Assembly: GCA_016709995.1 (NCBI GenBank)
Contig: JADJLQ010000001.1
Span: forward strand, 1,770,001 to 1,834,000
Length of the DNA stretch: 64,000 nt
DNA from: Saprospiraceae bacterium
GTDB lineage: Bacteria; Bacteroidota; Bacteroidia; Chitinophagales; Saprospiraceae
Direction of reading: 5' to 3'
Shown here: positions 1 to 8,092 of the stretch, one piece after another
Numbering within the stretch: position 1 is the stretch's first letter
Layout: every line of letters starts with the position of its first letter
Translations under genes and position numbers: made by a program
The notes under the pieces: model-generated
What the model saw: only the letters and a program-made list of their open reading frames with translations
Databases searched by the model: none
Told to the model about the DNA's origin: nothing

Positions 1-749
1 ATACTTACGGATCAGCCCTCAAAAAATATCACGAGACCGGCCTGTTAGACCCAAAAGAAATATACCCTTATATCACCGAAGGCATCGGGGAGGACATCAT
101 CCCCAGAAATGTAGATTTTAAGACGATAGATTATTTTGAAAAGGTCACAGACAAAGATGCTGCCTTGGCGGCGAGAAGACTAGCCCGGGAAGAAGGACTT
201 CTGATGGGCTATTCTGCCGGATCAGCACTTGCAGGTTTGATACAACTTAAAGACAGACTGACCAGGGATGATGTCGTTGTGGTCATTTTTCATGATCATG
301 GATCGCGGTATGTCGGCAAAATATTTAATGATGACTGGATGAGAGAAAGGGGCTTCCTCGAGACTGAAATCAAAGTCAAAGACCTGATCCGAGCCAAAGA
401 AGATAAGCGTTTCCTGAGCCTAAAAGCCTCAGACACCGTGAGGGAAGCACTGAACCTGATGAAAGAGTATGATATTTCAGCGCTCCCGGTCACTGATATC
501 ACTCATTTTATAGGGTCGGTGACAGAAACCAGGGTACTGGGTTATGTGCTCGAAAACCCGGTCGCCAACCTTGAAAAAAGTGTGCAGTCTATCATGGATG
601 ACCCTTTGCCTCATGTACCGCTGGATATGGGTGTACAGGCCGTCAGCAGATACTTTGATCGCAAGATTCCTGCCGTCATGACTCAGGATACTGCCGGCAA
701 TTGGCATGTCATCACACAATATGATATCATCCAATCCATCAAAGGATAA
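1..749 (+). CDS. Cystathionine beta-synthase-type PLP enzyme, C-terminal part with CBS domains (5' end outside window)
   Basis: The reading frame is open from base 3 with no start, so the gene begins before the window. The visible part is the end of a fold-type II PLP-dependent beta-synthase: a GYSAGSALAG stretch fits the glycine-rich region near the end of the catalytic domain, followed by a tail with the FHDHGSRYVGKIFND pattern typical of cysteine synthase/CBS proteins. The last ~130 residues form a tandem CBS-domain pair (the first includes the SALPVTD motif), which in this family binds adenosyl ligands or regulates activity. The likely reaction is condensation of serine or homocysteine-type substrates in transsulfuration or cysteine synthesis. 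Cytoplasmic. The choice between cystathionine beta-synthase and CBS-fused cysteine synthase cannot be made without the N-terminus. The next gene starts 23 bases later on the same strand. Confidence 0.85.
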   Translation, partial: TYGSALKKYHETGLLDPKEIYPYITEGIGEDIIPRNVDFKTIDYFEKVTDKDAALAARRLAREEGLLMGYSAGSALAGLIQLKDRLTRDDVVVVIFHDHGSRYVGKIFNDDWMRERGFLETEIKVKDLIRAKEDKRFLSLKASDTVREALNLMKEYDISALPVTDITHFIGSVTETRVLGYVLENPVANLEKSVQSIMDDPLPHVPLDMGVQAVSRYFDRKIPAVMTQDTAGNWHVITQYDIIQSIKG

Positions 750-772
750 AAAACCGATTACCTTTGATTTTG

Positions 773-1840
773 ATGAAAAACGGTAGTACTGGATTTGGCA
801 AAGCATTGTTGATGGTCGCATTGATATCATGGACTCAATTATCCCTTGCTCAGGACCCACATTTTTCACAATACATCAGTGCCCCACTGCTGCTCAATCC
901 CGCTCAGGCCGGACTAATCAATGGTAGCTACCGGATAAATCTTAATTACAGAGACCAATGGAATAAAATCGAGGGTAGCGATTATAAAACTGTGGCTTTT
1001 TCCGGTGACATGAATTTTATTCCTCCGCTTAAAGGCTTTAGAAATGATCTCATGGGCATTGGCCTCAGTTTTTTGTCGGACAAATCTCCGGGGTTTGATT
1101 TTAACACCAACGAACTCGCCATGTATGTGGCTTATCACAAAAGAACGGGCAAAAATCAATTTCTCAGTTTTGGAACCAAACTCGGTATTCTCCAGCGAGG
1201 AGTCAATTATGAAAATCTGACTTTTGGAGATCAGTATGTAGAAGGCTCCGGGTATTCCAATAATAGCCGTGAAGTCCTGCCGGAAAACAATATTAGCAGC
1301 ACCGAGCTCTCGCTGGGATTAAATTATTCCTGGAGTGCGTCAGAATCCAAAGGACTTACCCTGGGCATCAGTATGCATCATATCACGAGCCCGGATTTTT
1401 CTTTTTTCAATTTATCCCCTCCTCTGGGCATTGAGCCCATCAAACAACCGTTATATGGCTTGTTATCATTCCATGCTACCGGAGCTATGCCTATGTCCGG
1501 AGACCAGATGGTATTTATGCCCAGAATATGGATATTAAATCAGGGACCTCATTTTCAACTAAATACAGGCGCACTGATCAAGCTACCGCTCAACCAGGAC
1601 GGCAATAACAGCCTTTATGCTGGTGGCTACCTCCGATTGGTCAAAGGAGTCAAGAGTGTCGCTCTAGAATCTTTTGTACCTCATATTGCATTTGGACTTG
1701 GCAGCGTCAACCTGGGTCTGAGTTATGACGCCAATCTAAGGCGTTTTGCCCCATCCTACTTTCAACAAAGTGTATTCGAGCTTTCGATTGCCCTTATTGG
1801 CAATTATGACAATGCTAGTTTTTTCTGTCCTCGATTTTAA
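773..1840 (+). CDS. PorP/SprF family outer-membrane protein (type IX secretion-associated)
   Basis: A 355-residue protein starting at the ATG at 773; in-frame TTG codons just upstream are less likely. Residues 1-25 are a Sec signal peptide ending near SLAQ. The mature N-terminus has the family hallmark of short motifs around DPHFSQY and LLNPAQAGL, followed by alternating amphipathic strands expected of an outer-membrane barrel. PorP/SprF proteins occur in many paralogues in Bacteroidota; some work with PorE/SprE-type or peptidoglycan-associated partners in type IX secretion and gliding. Here the gene stands alone, without PorKLMN-like neighbours, so it is a family member of unassigned partner. 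The end of the protein (CPRF) is compatible with a barrel terminus. Known: family role. Inferred: outer-membrane location. Confidence 0.88.
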   Translation: MKNGSTGFGKALLMVALISWTQLSLAQDPHFSQYISAPLLLNPAQAGLINGSYRINLNYRDQWNKIEGSDYKTVAFSGDMNFIPPLKGFRNDLMGIGLSFLSDKSPGFDFNTNELAMYVAYHKRTGKNQFLSFGTKLGILQRGVNYENLTFGDQYVEGSGYSNNSREVLPENNISSTELSLGLNYSWSASESKGLTLGISMHHITSPDFSFFNLSPPLGIEPIKQPLYGLLSFHATGAMPMSGDQMVFMPRIWILNQGPHFQLNTGALIKLPLNQDGNNSLYAGGYLRLVKGVKSVALESFVPHIAFGLGSVNLGLSYDANLRRFAPSYFQQSVFELSIALIGNYDNASFFCPRF

Positions 1841-1858
1841 ACTTTACCTTCAAAGACC

Positions 1859-3472
1859 ATGGAGTACCTGCTATACTTTTTGTCTTTTTTCTTTGCTAAC
1901 CATACGCCAAAACATGCCATCTATCCGGATGTCTTACACTATGGCTTTCAAATAGAACTCAACGATCAAAATGATACTATCCTAACTGATGCAACTATCC
2001 TGCTCACAACGGATGAATCCACCGATGCGATTAAATTAGACTTAGGCTCACTCCAGGGTGACACCGGCCTGGGCATGCAAATCACCCAGCTTACCTGGAT
2101 CAGCCTAGATGAAAATGGAACAGAATCACCCCTTGATTACCTGCATCAAAATGATCGGATTTTGATCCATAGACCATTATCTAAAAATGATACTGTACGG
2201 GTGCATATCCAATACAAAGGAGTCCCAAAGGACGGCCTCATCATCTCTAAAAACAAATATGGTCATCGTACATTTTTTGCCGATAATTGGCCGGATAGAG
2301 GGCATCATTGGTTGGTCTGTCATGATGATCCATCAGATAAAGCTTCACTTGAATTTAAGATCATTGCCCCCGACCATTACCAGGTGGTGGCCAATGGCAT
2401 CCGGATGGAAGAAACAAACCTTCCTTCTAATTCAAAATTGACTGTTTGGAAGGAGGAGGTTCCATTATCTACTAAGGTCATGGTCATTGGAGTGGCAGAC
2501 TTTGCCGTGAATCTTGCGGGTTACGTGCATGACTGTATACCTATTTACAGTTGGGTATACCCCGAAGACAAGGAAAAAGGTTTTTATGACTATGCTTTGG
2601 CCAAAGAGATCCTCCCATTCTACATACAATATATTGGACCTTATGCGTATAAAAAACTAGCCAATGTAGAGTCTAAAACCAGGTTCGGCGGCCTGGAAAA
2701 TGCCAACACGATTTTTTATTCCGAAAAAAGCATCAAGGGTGATCGCAGCAATGAAAACATGATCGCGCATGAGATCGCACACCAGTGGTTTGGCAATATG
2801 GCGACTGAAAAAAGCTTTGGGCATCTGTGGCTTAGCGAAGGGTTTGCTACCTATTTTGCCATGCTGTATGAAGAAGAAAAATACGGCAAAGAAAAAATGA
2901 TCGAGCTGCTTTCGAAAAGCAGAAATCTTATCGTCGATTACTCCAGGAAAAAAAACACACCTGTCATAGATACTACCACCAGGGATTATATGAAGCTGCT
3001 CAATCCCAATACCTATCAAAAAGGTGGCTGGGTACTTCATATGCTACGCATGGAATTGGGCGATTCGATTTTTCATCAAGCTATCCGACAATATTATGTA
3101 CGCTATGCAGGTCATACTGCAGGTACGGAAGATCTTCAAGAGGTTTTCGAATCAGTGTCCGGTCAAAATCTCCATCAATTTTTTAAACAGTGGCTGTACA
3201 CTGCAGGACATCCTATTCTGACCATCACCTGGAAGTTTGACCCTGCTGCCAAACTTGTCACCGGCACCATCCTCCAGACCCAGAAAGATCCATATTCTTT
3301 TCCTTTGGATTTATCCCTGGTCATGAATAAAAAAGAAAACATCAGGCATACACTTCCTATCAATACTTCCATGACTACCTTTAGTTTTGATGCCAATGAA
3401 AAACCAATAGATTTGCTGGTCGACCCTGATACAAAACTGCTGCACTCACATACAATCTCACCAATAAAATAA
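1859..3472 (+). CDS. M1 family zinc metallopeptidase
   Basis: A 537-residue aminopeptidase-like protein. The zinc site is complete: H304-E305-x-x-H308 (HEIAHQW) and E327 in WLSEGFATYF, with the expected 18-residue spacing. A GGLENANT stretch just before it corresponds to the GAMEN exopeptidase motif, with alanine-methionine replaced. The N-terminal half is the beta-sandwich domain of the M1 family and the last ~100 residues are a short beta-rich domain, so the large helical C-terminal domain of aminopeptidase N is missing or shortened. The first ~20 residues are hydrophobic and fit a signal peptide or anchor. Expected role: removal of N-terminal residues from peptides in the periplasm. It begins 18 bases after the PorP/SprF stop, which suggests co-transcription. 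Confidence 0.9.
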   Translation: MEYLLYFLSFFFANHTPKHAIYPDVLHYGFQIELNDQNDTILTDATILLTTDESTDAIKLDLGSLQGDTGLGMQITQLTWISLDENGTESPLDYLHQNDRILIHRPLSKNDTVRVHIQYKGVPKDGLIISKNKYGHRTFFADNWPDRGHHWLVCHDDPSDKASLEFKIIAPDHYQVVANGIRMEETNLPSNSKLTVWKEEVPLSTKVMVIGVADFAVNLAGYVHDCIPIYSWVYPEDKEKGFYDYALAKEILPFYIQYIGPYAYKKLANVESKTRFGGLENANTIFYSEKSIKGDRSNENMIAHEIAHQWFGNMATEKSFGHLWLSEGFATYFAMLYEEEKYGKEKMIELLSKSRNLIVDYSRKKNTPVIDTTTRDYMKLLNPNTYQKGGWVLHMLRMELGDSIFHQAIRQYYVRYAGHTAGTEDLQEVFESVSGQNLHQFFKQWLYTAGHPILTITWKFDPAAKLVTGTILQTQKDPYSFPLDLSLVMNKKENIRHTLPINTSMTTFSFDANEKPIDLLVDPDTKLLHSHTISPIK

Positions 3473-3537
3473 AATCATATAATAATTTTTAACATCCAGT
3501 GTTCTCATAGAAGTAATGATCCACTAAATAAATCAAA

Positions 3538-4323
3538 ATGAAAACAGGAATATCATTGAGTGGAGGGGGTGCAAAAGGCATTGCCCATATAGGAGTACTT
3601 CAAGCTTTGATGGATCATGACATTCAGATCGATATGATCGCAGGCACCAGTGCCGGCGCGATCATTGGTGCCTTGTTTGCAGCCGGAATTCCAGCGAAGG
3701 ATATGCTCTCCTCGATTCGCAACACTAATTTTCTGAGGATATTTGGATTAAACTGGCCGGACAAAGGGCTGGGTGATATGAGTTATTTAAAACAATTATT
3801 AGAAAAGCTCCTCAAAGACGATTCCTTTGAGGCATTATCCAAGCCACTCTATGTCCCTGTCATGAATCTGAATACCGGCCAGGTAGAAATAAAAAGCAAA
3901 GGAAATTTATTTGATATCGTATGTGCCTCCAGTTCTGTACCCTTACTGTTCCGTCCAATACAAATCGGTGATAGCCAATACCTGGATGGTGGTATCGGTA
4001 TGAATATGCCTGTACGGTGCCTAATCGGTAAATGTGATATCATCCTAGGAGTCAACCTGATCAATCATCACCCCTTGTCTGACAAATATCTAAGCAGCTG
4101 GAAGGAGATCATGTCCCGAGTATTTGACCTCTCCGTATACAACAATGTCAAACCTGAGATGGACCTTTGCGACATCATCATCGAACCCACAGAAATTCAT
4201 CTCTATAGCCGGTTTAATTTTAGCCAGGCCGAGCAACTGTACAAGGCAGGTTATGAAGGAGCCATGCTCCAGATGCCCATTATCCTTGATATGATCCAGC
4301 GCCACCAGCATTTTGTTGAATAA
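3538..4323 (+). CDS. Patatin-like phospholipase (RssA/NTE type)
   Basis: A 261-residue single-domain patatin. It shows the oxyanion loop (GGGAKG near residue 9), the nucleophile elbow GTSAG with Ser38, and the catalytic Asp150 in DGG, which form the Ser-Asp dyad of the family. It has no signal peptide, so it is expected in the cytoplasm acting on membrane lipids as a lipid acyl hydrolase. Length matches stand-alone bacterial RssA-like proteins. It lies 65 bases after the M1 peptidase and only 22 bases before the next small gene, with which it may be co-transcribed. The physiological substrate cannot be read from the sequence. Confidence 0.9.
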   Translation: MKTGISLSGGGAKGIAHIGVLQALMDHDIQIDMIAGTSAGAIIGALFAAGIPAKDMLSSIRNTNFLRIFGLNWPDKGLGDMSYLKQLLEKLLKDDSFEALSKPLYVPVMNLNTGQVEIKSKGNLFDIVCASSSVPLLFRPIQIGDSQYLDGGIGMNMPVRCLIGKCDIILGVNLINHHPLSDKYLSSWKEIMSRVFDLSVYNNVKPEMDLCDIIIEPTEIHLYSRFNFSQAEQLYKAGYEGAMLQMPIILDMIQRHQHFVE

Positions 4324-4345
4324 CCATTTTCTGATAACTTTAATT

Positions 4346-4666
4346 ATGAATCCAAGAATCACTATAGCCGTCTATAAACCGCTGGACGGTAAGCAGGCAG
4401 CACTGCACCAACTGGTACTAACCCATCATCAAAGGCTCTTAAAACTCGATCTGGTCACCAGTCGCGAGCCTATCATCATGCAATCTGCTGACGGCACAGT
4501 CCTGGAAGTCTTCGAATGGCTTTCTCCGGAAGCTATCCAGGCTGCTCACAGCCATCCGGAGGTCTTGGCTATGTGGAGTGAATTTGGAGCCGTATGCACT
4601 TTTTTACCCACCAATGCAGTACCGGAAATCAATAATATGTTTTCAGAGTTTACACCGTTAGATTAA
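4346..4666 (+). CDS. Small conserved protein, possibly an alpha/beta-barrel (ABM-like) fold
   Basis: A 106-residue protein starting at the ATG at 4346; an in-frame TTG further upstream would overlap the patatin gene. The order beta strand (TIAVYKPLDG), helix, beta strand, then a motif around LEVFEWLSPEAIQAAHSHPEVLAMW resembles the ferredoxin-like fold of antibiotic-biosynthesis-monooxygenase or EthD-type proteins, in which a helix rich in His-Pro-x-V follows a mid-protein strand. This is a fold resemblance only; no catalytic residue can be named. No signal peptide. A TAACTTTA box lies only 3 bases before the start, so the gene may be expressed from a very short leader or with the patatin upstream. 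Confidence 0.6.
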   Translation: MNPRITIAVYKPLDGKQAALHQLVLTHHQRLLKLDLVTSREPIIMQSADGTVLEVFEWLSPEAIQAAHSHPEVLAMWSEFGAVCTFLPTNAVPEINNMFSEFTPLD

Positions 4667-4822
4667 GGAAGGCGAATAAAATCTTCCCTATAAAAAAAAA
4701 TTAAAATCATACTCCAGGGGTAACATATTTTGTGGTGGTAACATTATAGTATGTAGGCTGATGAATGCAGTCATTGATTCATTCATGCCATCGTATCATT
4801 TTAACACTAAACCCAAAAAATT

Positions 4823-6058
4823 ATGAGTACACTCAAAAAGTCACCTGAAAATGACGAAAAAAAAGAAAACCTGCGTCGCACCTTGCGCAAATCCGGCCGC
4901 ATTACGGTGGATACAAAGAAAAACAAGGCAGAAATCCTGGAGTATTTTAGAAGCCGTCGGACCAAGCTTGAAATAGTCAAAACGACTAAAACTCCGAGTG
5001 GTCAGATCCTGGATTGGGTCCCTATAGAATCACAGCTACCCAAAGGCCAAAAACTTGCTACGCCTCCATCTGAATCATTTACATTGGATCTCGGCTCAGG
5101 AAGGCAAAAAGTAAAAGCCGTCGAATTTGAATTAGAATATAAAGGTGCTGAGCTTGGACCTGAAGGTACTGTGCCAATAGTCAGACGCGACCTCAGCAAA
5201 ATCGGATCACTCAAGACCCTCAATGAGCATCTAAGCAAGCATGGTCATAAAACCTATGAAATGTATATCAATGATCGTGACAGTATCCATGTCCCTGCTG
5301 ATGGTACTGCACATGAATATGGTTATTCTTCACAATTAGTGACCTGTTACGGCGCAGATGGCAATTTGTCTGCTTTTGATCCTTATGTCCATAGATCCGA
5401 CGAGTTCTCTTTACTCCAGGTAGCACTGGCCCGGGGCACGGGATCTTCCAAACAAACCATTGAAGCCGGATGGCAGGAATACCGTGATCTCTATGGTGAC
5501 TGGGTACCTCACCTATTTGTATTCTACACAACGAATGGCTACACGAAATCTGGAGACAATAAAGGCGGTTATAACAGGGATGTAGACGGCTGGATACAGT
5601 ATTCTAATGTAGTATATCCGGAAGCAACCTCCAGCCCTAATAGTGTACGGGGTGGTGCCCAGTATATCATGCAAATCAAATATCAATTGTATAAAGGTAA
5701 TTGGTGGTTCTGTTGCAATGGACGATGGATCGGATATTATCCTGCTTCTTTATTTAATGCTACGGGGCTTCGCAACAAAGCAGATAAAGTAGCTTTTTAT
5801 GGTGAGATTGTCGATTCAGGCAACGACTCGATATCCAGCTGGACCGATATGGGTAGCGGTCATTGGCCCGACCAGGGGTGGAAAAAATCTGCCTACATGC
5901 AAAATCTAAGATACCAATCTGGGGTCAATGGGTCCATGTCACGATATAATGGCAGTCCATGGGAAAGCAATCCGGGTGAATACGGTATCGAAGCACACTT
6001 TAATGATGGAGGTTCATGGAACAGCCATTGTTGGGTGGGCGGACCTGGCGGAGGTTAA
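4823..6058 (+). CDS. Neprosin-family putative glutamic endopeptidase without a signal peptide
   Basis: A 411-residue protein whose C-terminal ~210 residues match the neprosin (DUF239) pattern. The landmarks, in order, are IEAGWQ with Glu214, YGDWVPHLFVFYTT, a GWIQYSN stretch, a WWFCCNGRWIGYYPASLF segment, YGEIVDSG with Glu328, and MGSGHWPDQGW. Neprosin from pitcher plants is a prolyl endopeptidase using two glutamates about 110 residues apart; the two here are 114 apart in the same contexts. The N-terminal part, including a DWVPIESQ motif, may be the pro-region seen in relatives. Unlike plant neprosins there is no signal peptide: the start MSTLKKSPENDEKKEN is strongly charged and upstream frames are closed. 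Location and target are unknown. The gene stands alone and ends at a strong terminator hairpin. Confidence 0.8.
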   Translation: MSTLKKSPENDEKKENLRRTLRKSGRITVDTKKNKAEILEYFRSRRTKLEIVKTTKTPSGQILDWVPIESQLPKGQKLATPPSESFTLDLGSGRQKVKAVEFELEYKGAELGPEGTVPIVRRDLSKIGSLKTLNEHLSKHGHKTYEMYINDRDSIHVPADGTAHEYGYSSQLVTCYGADGNLSAFDPYVHRSDEFSLLQVALARGTGSSKQTIEAGWQEYRDLYGDWVPHLFVFYTTNGYTKSGDNKGGYNRDVDGWIQYSNVVYPEATSSPNSVRGGAQYIMQIKYQLYKGNWWFCCNGRWIGYYPASLFNATGLRNKADKVAFYGEIVDSGNDSISSWTDMGSGHWPDQGWKKSAYMQNLRYQSGVNGSMSRYNGSPWESNPGEYGIEAHFNDGGSWNSHCWVGGPGGG

Positions 6059-6093
6059 TAAGGATATTATTTATAAAAACTAATACTTAACAC

Positions 6094-6130
6094 AAGCCTG
6101 ATTGGAGATCCGTTCAATCAGGCTTTTTTA
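6094..6130. terminator. Rho-independent terminator (works for both strands)
   Basis: A perfect 11-base-pair stem (6094-6104 with 6115-6125, arms AAGCCTGATTG and its complement), a 10-base loop and a T-run to 6129. It sits between the converging neprosin-like gene and the SDR gene, and A-rich sequence on the other side would also suit the minus strand. Confidence 0.85.
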
Positions 6131-6180
6131 ATTTTAACCTCTTAAATCAAACAAGAAGCAGCTTAAAAAAGCCCCCCGGT

Positions 6181-6975
6181 TTATCTTGCAGTCCAACCCC
6201 CATCTACAGTAAGCATCGACCCTACCATATAACTTCCGGCATCACTCGCCAATAAGAGGGCAGCACCTTGAATCTCTTCGAGTCTGGCCCACCGACCAAG
6301 AGCAGTAGCACCAACCACAAATTTTTTGCCATCATCGGTATCTGCGATCGGGAGGTTCATATCTGTGAGGAAAGGCCCCGGACAAATGGCATTGACATTG
6401 ATATTGAACGGTGCAAGTTCTAAAGCAAGGGCTCTGGTCATCTGGACCACTGCTCCTTTGCTGGAGGTATAGGGTGTACGATTGCTCAGTCCTACCAGGC
6501 CAAGGGTACTGGCCAGGTTGATTATTTTACCAGAACCTTGCGACTTCATGGTAGGCACGACGGCTTTGCTTGCCAGCCAGGTACCATTGACATTGACTTC
6601 CATCACCTTATTAAAATCTTCATATGATAATTCATCGATGGCCCCCCTGATATTAATGCCCGCACTATTGATGAGGATATCGATTTGACCAAAAAGATCC
6701 AATGCATAAGCAGCCATGCTTTTTGTCTGTTCAGGAAGCGTGATGTCAGTATTAAAAGCTTCAGCCTTTATATTAAATTGTGCAGCGAGTGCCCGGGCAG
6801 CTGCCTCCCCTTCCTCCGCATTACGATTCACTAATAAGATAGAAGCTCCTGCTGAAGCTAACGCAGCTGCCATAGCCAGGCCCAACCCTTTGGATCCTCC
6901 TGTGATGATGGCGACCCTGCCGGTCAGGTCAAATAATTTTACGCCGGGTAGATTGATACTGGAATGTAGGTTCAT
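6181..6975 (-). CDS. Short-chain dehydrogenase/reductase (gluconate 5-dehydrogenase / glucose 1-dehydrogenase type)
   Basis: A 264-residue classical SDR. The Rossmann cofactor motif TGGSKGLG lies near residue 25, NSAG near residue 105, and the active site has Ser in the NLAST region and Tyr-x-x-x-Lys in PYTSSKGA. The end ILTVDGG-type motif (MLTVDGGWTA) is typical of sugar or polyol SDRs. It should catalyse NAD(P)-dependent oxidation/reduction of a sugar-acid, polyol or keto-sugar in the cytoplasm. It is the last gene of a four-gene minus-strand set, 14 bases after the isomerase/epimerase gene, which supports a carbohydrate substrate. The exact substrate is inferred from family and context only. 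Confidence 0.88.
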   Translation of the reverse strand: MNLHSSINLPGVKLFDLTGRVAIITGGSKGLGLAMAAALASAGASILLVNRNAEEGEAAARALAAQFNIKAEAFNTDITLPEQTKSMAAYALDLFGQIDILINSAGINIRGAIDELSYEDFNKVMEVNVNGTWLASKAVVPTMKSQGSGKIINLASTLGLVGLSNRTPYTSSKGAVVQMTRALALELAPFNINVNAICPGPFLTDMNLPIADTDDGKKFVVGATALGRWARLEEIQGAALLLASDAGSYMVGSMLTVDGGWTAR

Positions 6976-6989
6976 ACGATTATATATTT

Positions 6990-8081
6990 TTATTTGAGGC
7001 CAAGACGAGAAGTGCTGTATTCGAAACTAGACACTACATTTTTTTCTTCTACGGCCAGTTTATCTTCGGCACTGAGTTGGGAAACAGTTGGTAGTGCGGG
7101 TTTGAATTTGCGCTGTCTCACCATTCGAAGATTAGCAGCAAGCGCTCTTCCTGACCCATCACCAAAAGTAGACCAATAGTCTTCTTTTAAGCAAGGTATT
7201 TGCAGTGGGTCTCGAGTGATCATCTCGAGATTAAACGTGACCTTGGGATTATGTTGTTTGCAGACAGATACCATCCTGGTCAGATCCAAAATGCCTTCGC
7301 CCAGCGGTACTTCTGACAAAAGAATTCCATCTTCAAACTCATCTACAGCCATATCTTTCACATGGGTCGTGAAGATATATGGTGCCAGGGTCTCTACCAC
7401 ATACATAGGATCTTCCAGCAGAGCGATATTATTGCCAAAGTCCAGTGTCACCCCAATCCATTCACTGTCGATCGTTTTAATATTTTCTACCAATTCTGCT
7501 GCTTTCCAATCCTTATGATTTTCTACAGCGAGTTTCATTTTATGTTTTTTGAGTACAGGCTCAGCCAGCCTCAGCATATTCAGGGCTTTTTTTCTGGCTT
7601 CTTGAAACTCGGGAGCAGAATGATATACTTCGTATCTCCTTCCGGAGGTCAGCACGGTCCGCACTACCGAGACGCCGGCTTCTTTGGCCTGGACCACCTC
7701 ATTTTCAAATCGCGCCACATCCTCGCTGTCCTTTGGTGACCCAATAGAACCTTCCAGGTAGAGCCCTAGCTGTTCTCTTTTGTCCCTTACTTTTTTTGCA
7801 AAATCTGCAGACCAGTTATTGACGCCTACCTGCACGCCTCCTGCTCCCACCTGATGGCAATGGGTCAGTAGATCCAAAGCATCCACAAACCCCGGATATT
7901 TTTGACTACCTGCCTTAGAGTTCCATCGGCTTGCATAGGAATAGACCACCACGCCCATGCGCATCTCCCTGGCAAAATGTTGAAACGAAGGGGTAGCAAA
8001 TGCCAGCGCTGCCAGCGAAGTTTTTTGCATAAATGATCTTCTGGTCGTAGGACTTTGAGTAGGCACTGGTATTTTGTTCAT
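6990..8081 (-). CDS. Tat-exported sugar phosphate isomerase/epimerase-like TIM-barrel protein
   Basis: A 363-residue protein with a twin-arginine signal (Arg14-Arg15 in TTRRSFMQK followed by a hydrophobic LAALAFA stretch), so it should fold in the cytoplasm and be exported. The body is an AP-endonuclease-2-type TIM barrel, with acidic and histidine residues in VENHKDW, LDFGN, THVKD and NLEMITRD that fit the divalent-metal site of xylose-isomerase-like proteins. Family members isomerise or epimerise free or keto-sugars. It lies 11 bases downstream of the cytochrome c dehydrogenase gene and 14 bases upstream of the SDR gene. The periplasmic location argues against a phosphorylated substrate, despite the family name. 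Confidence 0.87.
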   Translation of the reverse strand: MNKIPVPTQSPTTRRSFMQKTSLAALAFATPSFQHFAREMRMGVVVYSYASRWNSKAGSQKYPGFVDALDLLTHCHQVGAGGVQVGVNNWSADFAKKVRDKREQLGLYLEGSIGSPKDSEDVARFENEVVQAKEAGVSVVRTVLTSGRRYEVYHSAPEFQEARKKALNMLRLAEPVLKKHKMKLAVENHKDWKAAELVENIKTIDSEWIGVTLDFGNNIALLEDPMYVVETLAPYIFTTHVKDMAVDEFEDGILLSEVPLGEGILDLTRMVSVCKQHNPKVTFNLEMITRDPLQIPCLKEDYWSTFGDGSGRALAANLRMVRQRKFKPALPTVSQLSAEDKLAVEEKNVVSSFEYSTSRLGLK

Positions 8082-8092
8082 CTTGACAGAAT

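Noticed and set aside
7362..7739. A 125-codon plus-strand frame inside the sugar isomerase gene
   Set aside because: Antisense to a clear TIM-barrel gene with Tat signal; composition typical of shadow frames.
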